The notes under the pieces are model-generated. The model searched no databases, was not told the origin of the DNA, and worked only from the letters and a program-made list of their open reading frames with translations. Positions 1 to 8,489 of a stretch of 64,000 nt of DNA are shown here, piece by piece. Position numbers and translations under genes: made by a program. Within the stretch, counting starts at the first letter, position 1. The number at the start of each line of letters is the position of its first letter. Source of the stretch: Streptomyces sp. MBT53 (GTDB lineage: Bacteria; Actinomycetota; Actinomycetes; Streptomycetales; Streptomycetaceae); assembly GCF_016654115.1 (NCBI RefSeq), contig NZ_JAEQAZ010000007.1, positions 52,647 to 116,646 on the forward strand, given 5' to 3'.

Positions 1-481
1 GTGGCCAGACCGGTGGCCCGGGAGACGCTCGCCGCGGACGCGCGGCTGTCCCCGAGCAACTCGGCGACCACAGCGCGCTCCGCCTCGCTCAGCGGCTTCG
101 CCGGGGGTGTCGCGGTCGCGGTGCCCTCGGGGCGGGCGCCGGCGAGCTTCAACAGCTCGGCGCGCTCGGCGTCCGTGAGGAACTGCGGGTCCCAGGTCCG
201 GCCCCGGCGCAGTGTGCTGAGCGCGGGCAGCGCGTTGACGCGGCGGACACCGGGCACGGAGAACATCCGGTCGATCGCCTGGCTGGTCGCCGCCTCCGAC
301 GGGGCGTGCACGACCGCGTAGAGCGGATAGTCGCCCGAGACCTGCGCCAGCAGCTGGAGATGGGGCAGGTCGCGGAGCCGGTGCAGGACGGCCAGGGGGC
401 TCTCGCCGGTGATGTCCAGGAAGACGTGGACGGGCATCGCCGTGGAGTGGATGCCCCAGTCGGCCTGAGCCGAGTGCCCAC
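1..481 (-). pseudogene. Lrp/AsnC-family regulator, 5'-truncated, runs off window start
   Basis: Read leftward, an open frame gives a ligand-binding (RAM-like) segment, with GHSAQADWGIHSTAMPVHVF followed by FLDITGESPLAVLHRLRDLP and VVHAPSEAATSQAIDRMFSV, and then a second winged-helix start (LSEAERAVVAELLGDSRASA) cut by the window edge. This fits the two-module Lrp/AsnC regulators of actinobacteria. The first HTH module and start codon are missing: at about 480 the frame abuts the M20 amidohydrolase fragment on the other strand. I infer a deletion that removed the N-termini of two divergent genes and their shared promoter. The family assignment rests on motif recognition only. Confidence 0.6.
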
Positions 482-1108
482 GGCGCGGTGAAGACCGCCC
501 GCAAGGGCACCGGGATCTTCCAGGTCACCGCCACGGGCGTCGAGTCCCACGCGGGGCTCGCACCGCAGGACGGGGCGAGCGCGATCACCGCACTGTCCGA
601 GTTCGTGGTCGCCGCCGCTGCCGTGGCCGCCCCGGAACGCGGTACCACCGTCAACACAGGCCTCATCAGGGGCGGTTCGGCCATCAACGTCGTCGCCGGG
701 CAGGCGACCGCCGGTGTCGACATCCGGGTGAGCAGCGCCGCCGAACAGGACCGGGTGGACGCCGAGTTCGACGCCATCACGGTCAGCGACCCGCGCGTCC
801 GCATCGAGATCGACCACGCCTGGAACCGCCCGCCGATGACCCTCAACGCGGCCTCCGCCCCGCTGCTCGACCTGGCCCGGACGGTCGCTCGCGAACAGGG
901 CCGCGACCCCCTGCGCGACACCGCGGTCGGCGGCGCCAGCGACGCCAACTTCGTCGCCGCGCTCGGCCTGCCCGTGCTGTGCGGAATGGGCGCGGTCGGC
1001 GACGGGGCGCATGCGCAGGGGGAGTTCATCTATCCGGATACGGTGCCGGGGCAGACGGCGCTGGTCGCGGGGTTGTTGGGGCGACTGGCGGAACCGCTGC
1101 GGGGATGA
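482..1108 (+). pseudogene. M20-family amidohydrolase/peptidase, 5'-truncated
   Basis: About 208 codons starting inside the protein at GAVKTARKGTG, the usual entry to the M20 dimerisation (lid) domain, then NTGLIRGGSAINVVAGQATA and the C-terminal catalytic portion with GGASDANFVAALGLPVLCG and GDGAHAQGEFI. Complete M20 enzymes have about 370-450 residues, so the N-terminal metal-binding half is gone. A GTG at 488 could start a fragment, but it would lack most zinc ligands and should be inactive. The 5' end abuts the truncated AsnC-type gene, so one deletion explains both losses. Confidence 0.7.
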
Positions 1109-1175
1109 GCGCGATCGGCGCATCCAGGGTGGGGCGCGTCATGGAACCGACCCCGGGCCGGGGACAATCGGTGTC

Positions 1176-1910
1176 ATGACGGACGACAGAGACGACCCCG
1201 AGAGCCGCCTGGCCAGGATCGAGCGGCTGCTGGAGGACGGCAGTCGCGATGTGGTGCCCGCCTGGCGGCGGGTGACGCACGGGGAGACGCGGTGGGCCGT
1301 GTCGGCCGTGATCCTGGTGGCGGTCGCCGTGCAGCTGATGCTGCCGCACCGGCTCGCCTTTCAGCCGTACTGGCTCTTGCCGACCCTCGAACTCGTCCTC
1401 ATGGTCGGTCTGTTCGTCGCCAACCCCCGGCGGATCGAGCCCGGCACGCGGTGGCTGCGCTGGCCGAGTCTGGTGCTGACCGGGGTCATCAGCCTGGCGA
1501 ACAGCTGGTCGGCGGCGCGGTTGGTGGTGGGCCTGGTCAGAGGCACCGAAGGCCTGGCCGCCGGACCCCTGCTGCTGACCGGCGGGGGCATCTGGCTGAC
1601 GAACGTCATCGTGTTCGCGCTCTGGTACTGGGAGTGGGACCGGGGCGGGCCCATGGCGCGGGTCATGGGCAACCACCAGTACGCCGACTTCCTCTTCGTC
1701 CAGATGCAGAGCCCGGAGACCGCGCCACCGGACTGGGAACCGGCGTTCCTGGACTACCTGTACCTGTCCTTCACCAACTCCACGGCCTTCAGCCCGACCG
1801 ACGTGATGCCGCTTTCGCGCTGGGCCAAGATGCTGATGATGGGCCAGTCCTCGGTCTCCGTGTCGATCGTCGTCCTGGTGGTCGCGCGGGCGGTCAACAT
1901 CCTTCGCTAG
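1176..1910 (+). CDS. DUF1345-type integral membrane protein
   Basis: 244 residues. A short charged N-terminus (SRLARIERLLEDG) is followed by about six hydrophobic segments, such as WAVSAVILVAVAVQLML and WLLPTLELVLMVGLFV. The C-terminal portion has the family motif LYLSFTNSTAFSPTDVMPLS, which resembles a pore loop, then a last helix. These are predicted plasma-membrane proteins of unknown function. ATG at 1176 was chosen because the protein then begins with the typical soluble leader; open frame extends further upstream without protein-like character. It converges on the chitinase gene across a hairpin at 1970-1997. Confidence 0.75.
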   Translation: MTDDRDDPESRLARIERLLEDGSRDVVPAWRRVTHGETRWAVSAVILVAVAVQLMLPHRLAFQPYWLLPTLELVLMVGLFVANPRRIEPGTRWLRWPSLVLTGVISLANSWSAARLVVGLVRGTEGLAAGPLLLTGGGIWLTNVIVFALWYWEWDRGGPMARVMGNHQYADFLFVQMQSPETAPPDWEPAFLDYLYLSFTNSTAFSPTDVMPLSRWAKMLMMGQSSVSVSIVVLVVARAVNILR

Positions 1911-1969
1911 CGACGGACAGCGGCGCCGAGCAGGCTCTTCCCAAGGCCGACTCGGCGTCGCAGCCCATG

Positions 1970-1997
1970 TCCTGCTGATCCCGCCGGATCAGCAGGA
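1970..1997. terminator. Bidirectional hairpin between membrane-protein and chitinase genes
   Basis: A perfect 12-bp inverted repeat, TCCTGCTGATCC / GGATCAGCAGGA, with a 4-nt loop (CGCC). It lies between two convergent genes and includes the chitinase stop codon and last codons. There is no U-tract, as is common in Streptomyces. Confidence 0.7.
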
Positions 1998-3212
1998 GCC
2001 CTCGTCCTGCCAGGGGCCCCACTCGGAGGCTCCGGGCACCTCGTTCTGGGTCCACCACTTGGCGACCCAGTTGTGGTTTCCGTACGACACCTCGTTGCCC
2101 TTCACGTAGACGGCCGTGGAACTCCACGCCGTCTTGCACGTGCCGGGGGTCGGTGTGGGAGTCGGGGTGGGCGTCGGTGTCGTGGTCGGCGGGGTCACGC
2201 CCGCGAACTGGACCGAGTACTTGGCGAAGTCCCACGCGTTCTGCGCCACGCTGGAGCAAGTGCCGGACGTGGTACCGCCGTTGTCGACCGGGCTGCACTG
2301 ACGGTCGCGGTTGAGCGACCAGAACGTGAAGCGGTCCATGTTGTGGCTGGTGGCGTAGTTCAGGACCGTCTGGAAGTCGGCCTGGGTGAAGTACTCGCCG
2401 GTGTCGCTGCGCCCGTTCATCCCCGAGAAGCCCTCGTGGGCGTACGCGGTCGCCGAGTCCCAGCCGAACGTGGACTGGAGGATGGAGTTGAAGTTGGTGA
2501 GCGCGCTGGTCTGAGAGGCCGCGCCGTTGAAGCCGCCGTCGAACGGCATGATGGAGAAGTTGTTCGGCGTGAACCCCTGCGACTTCGCCTCCAGCAGCAT
2601 CTGCTTGCCGAACCAGCCGGTGCCGTCCGCCGTACCGGCCGTGGTGACGGAGACGTACAGACCCGCGTTGTTCTGCTGGAGGATCTTCGCCGCGCCGATC
2701 TCGTTGTGGATGGCCGCCGTGTTCTCGTACTCCGGCTCCTCCAGGTCGAAGTCGATCGCGTGCAGGCCGTACTTGGTGATCACCTGCTGGTAGGCCGCGG
2801 CCGTCGAGGCCGGGTCGGAGCAGGCCTGGCCGAGCTTGGTGCCGCCGTAGCCGCCGATGGAGACGGAGACGTCGCCGCCCTTGGCGCGGATCGTGTTGAT
2901 GACCGACTGGACGGCGGTGTCCGAGGAGACCGGTGAGGTGCCTCCCCAAGTGGGGGTGCAGCCACCGCCGTTGGGGGCGAGGACGAAGGCGAGCTGGAAG
3001 GCCTTGAGGCCGGTGGCGTCCATGATGCTGCCGGCGTCGGGCGGGTTGTTGTCCGTCGGCATGAGGTAGGGGGCCGCGGCGTACCAGCGGTTGCTGAGCG
3101 CGGTGGCCGCGTTGGTCGCGCCCTGGGCGTTGGTCGCGATGAGAGCGGTCGTGCCCGCGGCGGCGAGTGTCACTGCGGCTGCCGCGCCGAGACATGCGCG
3201 AGGACGTGTCAC
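1989..3212 (-). CDS. Secreted GH18 chitinase-like protein with C-terminal chitin-binding module
   Basis: 407 residues from GTG at 3212, which has GGAGG six bases upstream. A signal peptide (ACLGAAAAVTLAAAG...NAQGA) is followed by a GH18 barrel of about 310 residues containing DVSVSIGGYGG and the catalytic strand AIDFDLEEPE. A Thr-Pro repeat linker (PTPTPTPTP) leads to a C-terminal CBM5/12-like module (AWSSTAVYVKGNEVSYGNHN, then WVAKWWTQNEVPG). The first position of the usual DxxDxDxE motif is His here; the DxDxE part is intact. Expected to be exported and to cleave beta-1,4-GlcNAc polymers. Two 12-bp repeats upstream suggest chitin/GlcNAc control. Confidence 0.88.
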   Translation of the reverse strand: MTRPRACLGAAAAVTLAAAGTTALIATNAQGATNAATALSNRWYAAAPYLMPTDNNPPDAGSIMDATGLKAFQLAFVLAPNGGGCTPTWGGTSPVSSDTAVQSVINTIRAKGGDVSVSIGGYGGTKLGQACSDPASTAAAYQQVITKYGLHAIDFDLEEPEYENTAAIHNEIGAAKILQQNNAGLYVSVTTAGTADGTGWFGKQMLLEAKSQGFTPNNFSIMPFDGGFNGAASQTSALTNFNSILQSTFGWDSATAYAHEGFSGMNGRSDTGEYFTQADFQTVLNYATSHNMDRFTFWSLNRDRQCSPVDNGGTTSGTCSSVAQNAWDFAKYSVQFAGVTPPTTTPTPTPTPTPTPGTCKTAWSSTAVYVKGNEVSYGNHNWVAKWWTQNEVPGASEWGPWQDEGSC

Positions 3213-3279
3213 GTTGTGCCTCCGGTGGGAGTGGGGGAGGCGCCCAGCTTCTGGCGGTGTCGCGGCCACGTCAATGGAT

Positions 3280-3313
3280 TGGACTGGACCAAATTGCTCT
3301 TTGGACTAGACCA
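3280..3313 (-). promoter_or_regulatory. Pair of 12-bp direct repeats upstream of the chitinase
   Basis: TGGACTGGACCA at 3280-3291 and TGGACTAGACCA at 3302-3313 are near-identical and start 22 bp apart, so they lie on the same helix face. Similar 12-bp direct repeats mark Streptomyces chitinase promoters, where they mediate chitin induction and glucose repression; the second also resembles the DasR-responsive element TGGTCTAGACCA. They lie 68-101 bp upstream of the chitinase GTG. Role inferred from position and similarity. Confidence 0.65.
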
Positions 3314-3447
3314 TGCGATTTCTTTACCGTCGGCCCGTTGAAGCGCGTCGCGCGACACGTTTGCGACTAGTGTCCCGGCTCACATGGCGTTATAGGGGTG
3401 ACGCCGACACCATGGTGCACGTCACCGGCAGGCTGAAGGGATCCGGA

Positions 3448-6400
3448 ATGTTCCGCAAGGTGCTGGTCGCCAACCGTGGAGAGATCGCGATCAGGGCGTT
3501 CCGCGCCGGCTATGAGCTGGGCGCGCGAACGGTCGCGGTCTTCCCCCACGAGGACCGCAATTCGCTGCACCGGCTCAAGGCCGACGAGGCCTACGAGATC
3601 GGCCAGCCCGGGCATCCGGTCCGCGCCTATCTCTCGGTCGACGAGATCGTCCGCGCGGCCCAGCGCGCCGGCGCCGACGCGGTGTACCCGGGCTACGGGT
3701 TCCTCTCCGAGAACCCCGAACTCGCCCGCGCCTGCGAGGAGGCGGGCATCACCTTCGTCGGCCCCAGCGCCCACATCCTGGAGATGACAGGCAACAAGGC
3801 CACCGCGATCGCCGCCGCCCGTGCGGCCGGCGTGCCGGTGCTCGGCTCCTCGGAGCCCTCGACGGACGTCGACGAACTGGTGCGCGCCGCCGAGGAGATC
3901 GGCTTCCCGGTGTTCGTGAAGGCCGTCGCCGGTGGCGGCGGGCGCGGCATGCGCCGCGTCGAGGACCCGGCCGCCCTGCGCGAGTCCATCGAGGCGGCCG
4001 CCCGCGAGGCCATGTCCGCGTTCGGCGACGCCACGGTGTTCCTGGAGAAGGCCGTCGTCGACCCCCGGCACATCGAGGTGCAGATCCTCGCCGACGGCGA
4101 GGGCAACGTCATCCACCTCTTCGAGCGCGACTGCTCGCTGCAGCGCCGCCACCAGAAGGTCGTCGAGCTGGCCCCCGCGCCCAACCTCGACCCCGAACTG
4201 CGCGACCGCATCTGCGCCGACGCCGTCCGCTTCGCCCGCGAGATCGGCTACCGCAACGCCGGCACCGTCGAGTTCCTTCTCGACCCGCACGGCAAGCACG
4301 TCTTCATCGAGATGAACCCGCGCATCCAGGTCGAGCACACGGTGACCGAGGAGGTCACCGATGTCGACCTCGTCCAGGCGCAGTTGCGGATCGCCTCCGG
4401 GGAGACCCTCGCCGACCTCGGCCTCTCGCAGGAGACGGTCACCCTGCACGGCGCCGCCCTCCAGTGCCGTATCACCACAGAGGACCCCGCCAACGGCTTC
4501 CGCCCCGACACCGGCCGCATCAGCGCCTACCGCTCGCCCGGCGGCTCCGGTATCCGGCTCGACGGCGGAACCACCCACGCCGGTACGGAGATCAGCGCGC
4601 ACTTCGACTCCATGCTGGTCAAACTCACCTGCCGGGGGCGGGACTTCACGACCGCCGTCAACCGCGCGCGGCGTGCTGTGGCCGAGTTCCGCATTCGCGG
4701 TGTGGCCACCAACATTCCCTTCCTGCAAGCGGTGTTGGACGATCCCGACTTCCAGGCCGGGCGCATCACCACCTCGTTCATCGAGCAGCGCCCGCAGCTG
4801 CTGACGGCCCGTCAATCGGCCGACCGTGGCACCAAGCTGCTCACCTACCTCGCCGACGTCACGGTCAACAAGCCGCACGGCGAACGCCCCGACCTGATCG
4901 ACCCCACCACCAAGCTGCCGCCCGTCCCGACCGGCGAACCCCCGGCCGGTTCACGGCAGTTGCTCGCCCAACTCGGCCCCGAGGGCTTCGCCCGCCACCT
5001 CCGCGAGTCGCCCACGATCGGCGTCACCGACACCACCTTCCGCGACGCCCACCAGTCGCTCCTGGCCACCCGCGTCCGCACCAAGGATCTCCTCGCGGTC
5101 GCCCCGGTCGTCGCCCACACCGTGCCCCAACTCCTCTCCCTGGAGTGCTGGGGCGGCGCCACCTACGACGTGGCGCTGCGCTTCCTCGCAGAGGACCCTT
5201 GGGACCGGCTGGCCGCCCTGCGCGAGGCCGTTCCGAACATCTGCCTCCAGATGCTGCTGCGTGGCCGCAACACGGTGGGCTACACGCCGTATCCGACCCA
5301 GGTGACCGACGCCTTCGTGCAGGAGGCCGCCGCCACCGGCATCGACATCTTCCGCATCTTCGACGCGCTCAACGACGTGGGCCAGATGCGCCCGGCCATC
5401 GACGCCGTACGCGCCACCGGAACATCGATCGCCGAGGTCGCCCTCTGCTACACCTCGGACCTGTCCGACCCCAACGAGCGCCTGTACACGCTCGATTACT
5501 ATCTCCGGCTCGCGGAACAGATCGTCGAGGCCGGTGCTCACGTCCTGGCCGTCAAGGACATGGCGGGGCTCCTGCGCGCACCCGCCGCCGCGACCCTCGT
5601 ATCGGCGCTGCGCCGCGAGTTCGGCCTCCCGGTGCACCTGCACACCCACGACACGGCGGGCGGCCAGCTCGCCACCTACCTCGCCGCGATCCAGGCCGGC
5701 GCGGACGCCGTCGACGGTGCCGTGGCCTCCATGGCGGGTACCACCTCGCAGCCGTCCCTCTCCGCGATCGTCGCCGCCACCGACTACTCCGACCGCCCGA
5801 CCGGCCTCGACCTCCAGGCCATCGGCGACCTGGAGCCGTACTGGGAGAGCGTCCGCAAGATCTATGCCCCCTTCGAGGCGGGCCTCGCCTCGCCCACCGG
5901 GCGCGTCTACCACCACGAGATCCCCGGCGGCCAGCTCTCCAACCTGCGCACCCAGGCCATCGCGCTCGGCCTCGGCGACCGCTTCGAGGACATCGAGGCG
6001 ATGTACGCCGCCGCCGACCGCATCCTCGGCCACCTGGTGAAGGTCACCCCGTCGTCGAAGGTCGTCGGCGACCTCGCCCTGCACCTGGTGGGCGCGGGAG
6101 TGACCCCGGCCGATTTCGAGGCGTCCCCGGAACGCTTCGACATCCCGGACTCCGTGATCGGCTTCCTGCGCGGCGAGTTGGGCACGCCGCCCGGCGGCTG
6201 GCCCGAGCCGTTCCGCACCAAGGCACTCCAGGGCCGCGCCGCCCCCAAGCCCGTACAGGAGCTGAGCCCCGAGGACCGCACGGCCCTCGACAAGGACCGC
6301 CGCGCCACCCTCAACCGCCTGCTGTTCCCCGGCCCGACCCGCGAGTTCGAGACGCACCGCCAGACCTACGGCGACACCAGCGTCCTCGACAGCAAGGACT

Positions 6401-6822
6401 TCTTCTACGGCATCCGACCTGGCAAGGAGTACACGGTCGACCTGGAACCGGGCGTGCGTCTCCTCATCGAGCTGGAGGCCGTCGGCGAGGCGGACGAGCG
6501 TGGGCTGCGTACGGTGATGTCCGCCCTGAACGGGCAGCTCCGGCCGATCCAGGTGCGTGACGCGGCCGCCGCCTCCGACATCCCCGTCACCGAGAAGGCC
6601 GACCGCGCCAACTCCGGCCATGTGGCAGCCCCGTTCGCGGGTGTGGTCACCCTCGCGGTCGAGGAGGGCGACGAGGTGGAGGCCGGTGTCACCGTCGCCA
6701 CCATCGAGGCCATGAAGATGGAGGCGGCGATCACCGCGCCCAGGTCCGGCCGGGTCTCCCGTCTCGCCATCAACCGCATCCAGCAGGTGGAGGGCGGCGA
6801 CCTGCTCGTCGAGCTGAGGTAG
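3448..6822 (+). CDS. pyc: Pyruvate carboxylase
   Basis: 1124 residues, the normal single-chain length. It converts pyruvate and bicarbonate to oxaloacetate using ATP and biotin in the cytosol (anaplerosis). The biotin carboxylase domain starts at FRKVLVANRGEIAIRAFRAG and contains EMNPRIQVEHTVTEEVT. The carboxyltransferase domain starts near GVTDTTFRDAHQSLLATR and includes the metal-binding HLHTHDTAG. The C-terminal biotinyl domain carries Lys1090 in EAMKME. ATG at 3448 fits the family N-terminus; a weak AAGGGA lies about 7 nt upstream. It is monocistronic and divergent from the chitinase. Confidence 0.97.
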   Translation: MFRKVLVANRGEIAIRAFRAGYELGARTVAVFPHEDRNSLHRLKADEAYEIGQPGHPVRAYLSVDEIVRAAQRAGADAVYPGYGFLSENPELARACEEAGITFVGPSAHILEMTGNKATAIAAARAAGVPVLGSSEPSTDVDELVRAAEEIGFPVFVKAVAGGGGRGMRRVEDPAALRESIEAAAREAMSAFGDATVFLEKAVVDPRHIEVQILADGEGNVIHLFERDCSLQRRHQKVVELAPAPNLDPELRDRICADAVRFAREIGYRNAGTVEFLLDPHGKHVFIEMNPRIQVEHTVTEEVTDVDLVQAQLRIASGETLADLGLSQETVTLHGAALQCRITTEDPANGFRPDTGRISAYRSPGGSGIRLDGGTTHAGTEISAHFDSMLVKLTCRGRDFTTAVNRARRAVAEFRIRGVATNIPFLQAVLDDPDFQAGRITTSFIEQRPQLLTARQSADRGTKLLTYLADVTVNKPHGERPDLIDPTTKLPPVPTGEPPAGSRQLLAQLGPEGFARHLRESPTIGVTDTTFRDAHQSLLATRVRTKDLLAVAPVVAHTVPQLLSLECWGGATYDVALRFLAEDPWDRLAALREAVPNICLQMLLRGRNTVGYTPYPTQVTDAFVQEAAATGIDIFRIFDALNDVGQMRPAIDAVRATGTSIAEVALCYTSDLSDPNERLYTLDYYLRLAEQIVEAGAHVLAVKDMAGLLRAPAAATLVSALRREFGLPVHLHTHDTAGGQLATYLAAIQAGADAVDGAVASMAGTTSQPSLSAIVAATDYSDRPTGLDLQAIGDLEPYWESVRKIYAPFEAGLASPTGRVYHHEIPGGQLSNLRTQAIALGLGDRFEDIEAMYAAADRILGHLVKVTPSSKVVGDLALHLVGAGVTPADFEASPERFDIPDSVIGFLRGELGTPPGGWPEPFRTKALQGRAAPKPVQELSPEDRTALDKDRRATLNRLLFPGPTREFETHRQTYGDTSVLDSKDFFYGIRPGKEYTVDLEPGVRLLIELEAVGEADERGLRTVMSALNGQLRPIQVRDAAAASDIPVTEKADRANSGHVAAPFAGVVTLAVEEGDEVEAGVTVATIEAMKMEAAITAPRSGRVSRLAINRIQQVEGGDLLVELR

Positions 6823-6844
6823 GCGGACGGCGGCGACAGATCGC

Positions 6845-6872
6845 GTCACCGGTGACCGGATCGGACCGGTCC
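6845..6872. promoter_or_regulatory. Two short palindromes before the isochorismatase-like gene
   Basis: GTCACCGGTGAC (6845-6856) and GGACCGGTCC (6863-6872) are perfect palindromes side by side between pyc and the next gene. They could be an operator pair or part of a hairpin ending pyc. Nothing identifies a binding protein; the GlxA-type regulator two genes on is one candidate. Confidence 0.3.
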
Positions 6873-6924
6873 CGGACCCGATGCGGCCTGTCGCCGCCCC
6901 ACCCGCACGGCGCAGTCTTGGGAC

Positions 6925-7524
6925 ATGACCCGAGCACTGATCGTCATCGATGTCCAGGAATCCTTCCGCGCCCGCCCGCTGTGGGAGACCATCTCCGACC
7001 CGAAGATCGCCGAGCAGGCCGACCGCCTGGTGCGGCTCGCCCGCCGGGCGGGCGACCTGGTCGTGTGGGTACTGCACTCCGAGCCCGGCAGCGGCGACGT
7101 CTTCGACCCGGCCCTCGGCCACGTCCGTCTCATCGACGGACTGGAGCGCGCGGAGGGCGAGCCGCTCATCCACAAGACCTCGCACAACGCCTTCACCACC
7201 ACCAACCTGCAGCAGATCCTCACCGAGCACGGCGTCCGCGAGCTGACCATCTGCGGCATCCGCACCGAACAGTGCGTCGAGACCACCACCCGGGTCGCGA
7301 GCGACTTCGGCTACCAGGTCACCTTCGTCACCGACGCGACCGCGACGAACCCCATCCCGCACCGCGACGCCCCCGCCGACCAGACCGTCGCCGAACTCCT
7401 GGCCGACCCCCGCACCCTCCCCGCCGACGAGATCATCCGCCGTACCGAGTACGCCCTCGCCGGCCGCTTCGCCACCATCGCGACTGTCGCCGAACTGGAA
7501 GCCGCAGCGGCACATCAGGCATGA
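6925..7524 (+). CDS. Isochorismatase-family cysteine hydrolase
   Basis: 199 residues. The catalytic triad of the superfamily is visible: Asp in LIVIDVQESF, Lys in LIHKTSHNAF, and Cys in CGIRTEQCVETTTR, the last preceded by the usual non-prolyl cis-peptide region. Members hydrolyse isochorismate, nicotinamide, N-carbamoylsarcosine or similar amides; the substrate cannot be read from the sequence. Ten bases separate it from the GlxA-like regulator gene, so the two are probably co-transcribed. Confidence 0.9.
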   Translation: MTRALIVIDVQESFRARPLWETISDPKIAEQADRLVRLARRAGDLVVWVLHSEPGSGDVFDPALGHVRLIDGLERAEGEPLIHKTSHNAFTTTNLQQILTEHGVRELTICGIRTEQCVETTTRVASDFGYQVTFVTDATATNPIPHRDAPADQTVAELLADPRTLPADEIIRRTEYALAGRFATIATVAELEAAAAHQA

Positions 7525-7534
7525 TGACCGGATC

Positions 7535-8443
7535 GTGAGCCACGTCGTCTTCTTCCTGGTACCCGGAGTCCATCTGCTGGACCTGGCCGGCCCCGCGCAG
7601 GTCTTCTCCACGGCGGCCGACTTCGGGCACCCCTACACGCTCTCCTACGTCGCCGAGCAGCCCCAGGTCACCAGCGCCCAGGGGCTGCCGCTGACGGCCG
7701 CTCTCGACTGGCCCGAGTTGGGACCCGAGGATCTGATCGTGGTACCCGGCTGGCGCGCGCTCCGGCTCGCCCAGGGGCCCACCATCGGTCCCGATCCCCT
7801 GCGGGTCCTACGAGACCACCACGCCCGCGGCGGAACGGTGGCCAGCGTCTGTGCCGGAGCCGACGCGCTCGGCCGGGCCGGACTCCTCGACGGCCGCCAC
7901 TGCACCACCCACCACGACGTACAGGACGAACTCGCCCTGCGCCACCCGAAGACGACCGTCGTCCGCGACGTCCTGTTCACCACCGACGACCGGGTCATCA
8001 CCTCGGCGGGCATCGCCAGCGGCATCGACCTCGCCCTGCACCTGATCGCCACCCGGCACGGCCCCGCCGTGGCCGCCCAGATCGCCCGGGACATGGTCGT
8101 CTACGCCCGCCGCAACGGCCACGAACCACAGACCAGCGCGATGCTCAGGCACCGCTCCCACCTCGACGACACCGTGCACCGCGCCCAGGACCTCATCGAC
8201 ACCCGCTTCGACGAAGCGCTGCCCCTGCCCGCCCTCGCCTCGGCCGTCGGCGTCAGCGAACGCACCCTCACCCGCCTCTTCACCCGGGCCACCGGACTCA
8301 CCCCGCTGCGCTACCAGCAGACCCTCCGCCTCGAACGCGCCGAGCACCTCATCAGCCACGGCACCACGATCGACACCGCCGCCCGCTCGGTCGGCTTCGA
8401 GGACCCGCGCATGCTGCGCCGACTGCGCGCCCGCGGCCAGTAA
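7535..8443 (+). CDS. GlxA-type transcriptional regulator (DJ-1/PfpI domain plus AraC HTH)
   Basis: 302 residues from a GTG. Residues 1-180 form a DJ-1/PfpI-like amidotransferase fold (VVFFLVPGVHLLDLAGPAQV) with Cys in the nucleophile-elbow position of VASVCAGADALGRAGLLDG. The C-terminal 100 residues are an AraC/XylS double HTH (LPLPALASAVGVSERTLTRL, then IDTAARSVGFEDPRMLRRLR). The chain ends soon after the second HTH, slightly shorter than many relatives. It probably regulates the hydrolase directly upstream. The ligand is unknown. Confidence 0.9.
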   Translation: MSHVVFFLVPGVHLLDLAGPAQVFSTAADFGHPYTLSYVAEQPQVTSAQGLPLTAALDWPELGPEDLIVVPGWRALRLAQGPTIGPDPLRVLRDHHARGGTVASVCAGADALGRAGLLDGRHCTTHHDVQDELALRHPKTTVVRDVLFTTDDRVITSAGIASGIDLALHLIATRHGPAVAAQIARDMVVYARRNGHEPQTSAMLRHRSHLDDTVHRAQDLIDTRFDEALPLPALASAVGVSERTLTRLFTRATGLTPLRYQQTLRLERAEHLISHGTTIDTAARSVGFEDPRMLRRLRARGQ

Positions 8444-8489
8444 TCGAAGGGCGGTTCGGTGGGGACGCTGTTGGGTTGGCGGCTGATCC

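Noticed and set aside
2140..2190. Simple-sequence repeat (GGTGTGGGAGTCGG-type)
   Set aside because: It encodes the Thr-Pro linker of the chitinase, which is expected in secreted modular enzymes.
4951..7611. Long antisense open frame opposite pyc and the isochorismatase-like gene
   Set aside because: Gly/Val/Asp-rich shadow without a start signal or domain; pyc is unambiguous on the other strand.
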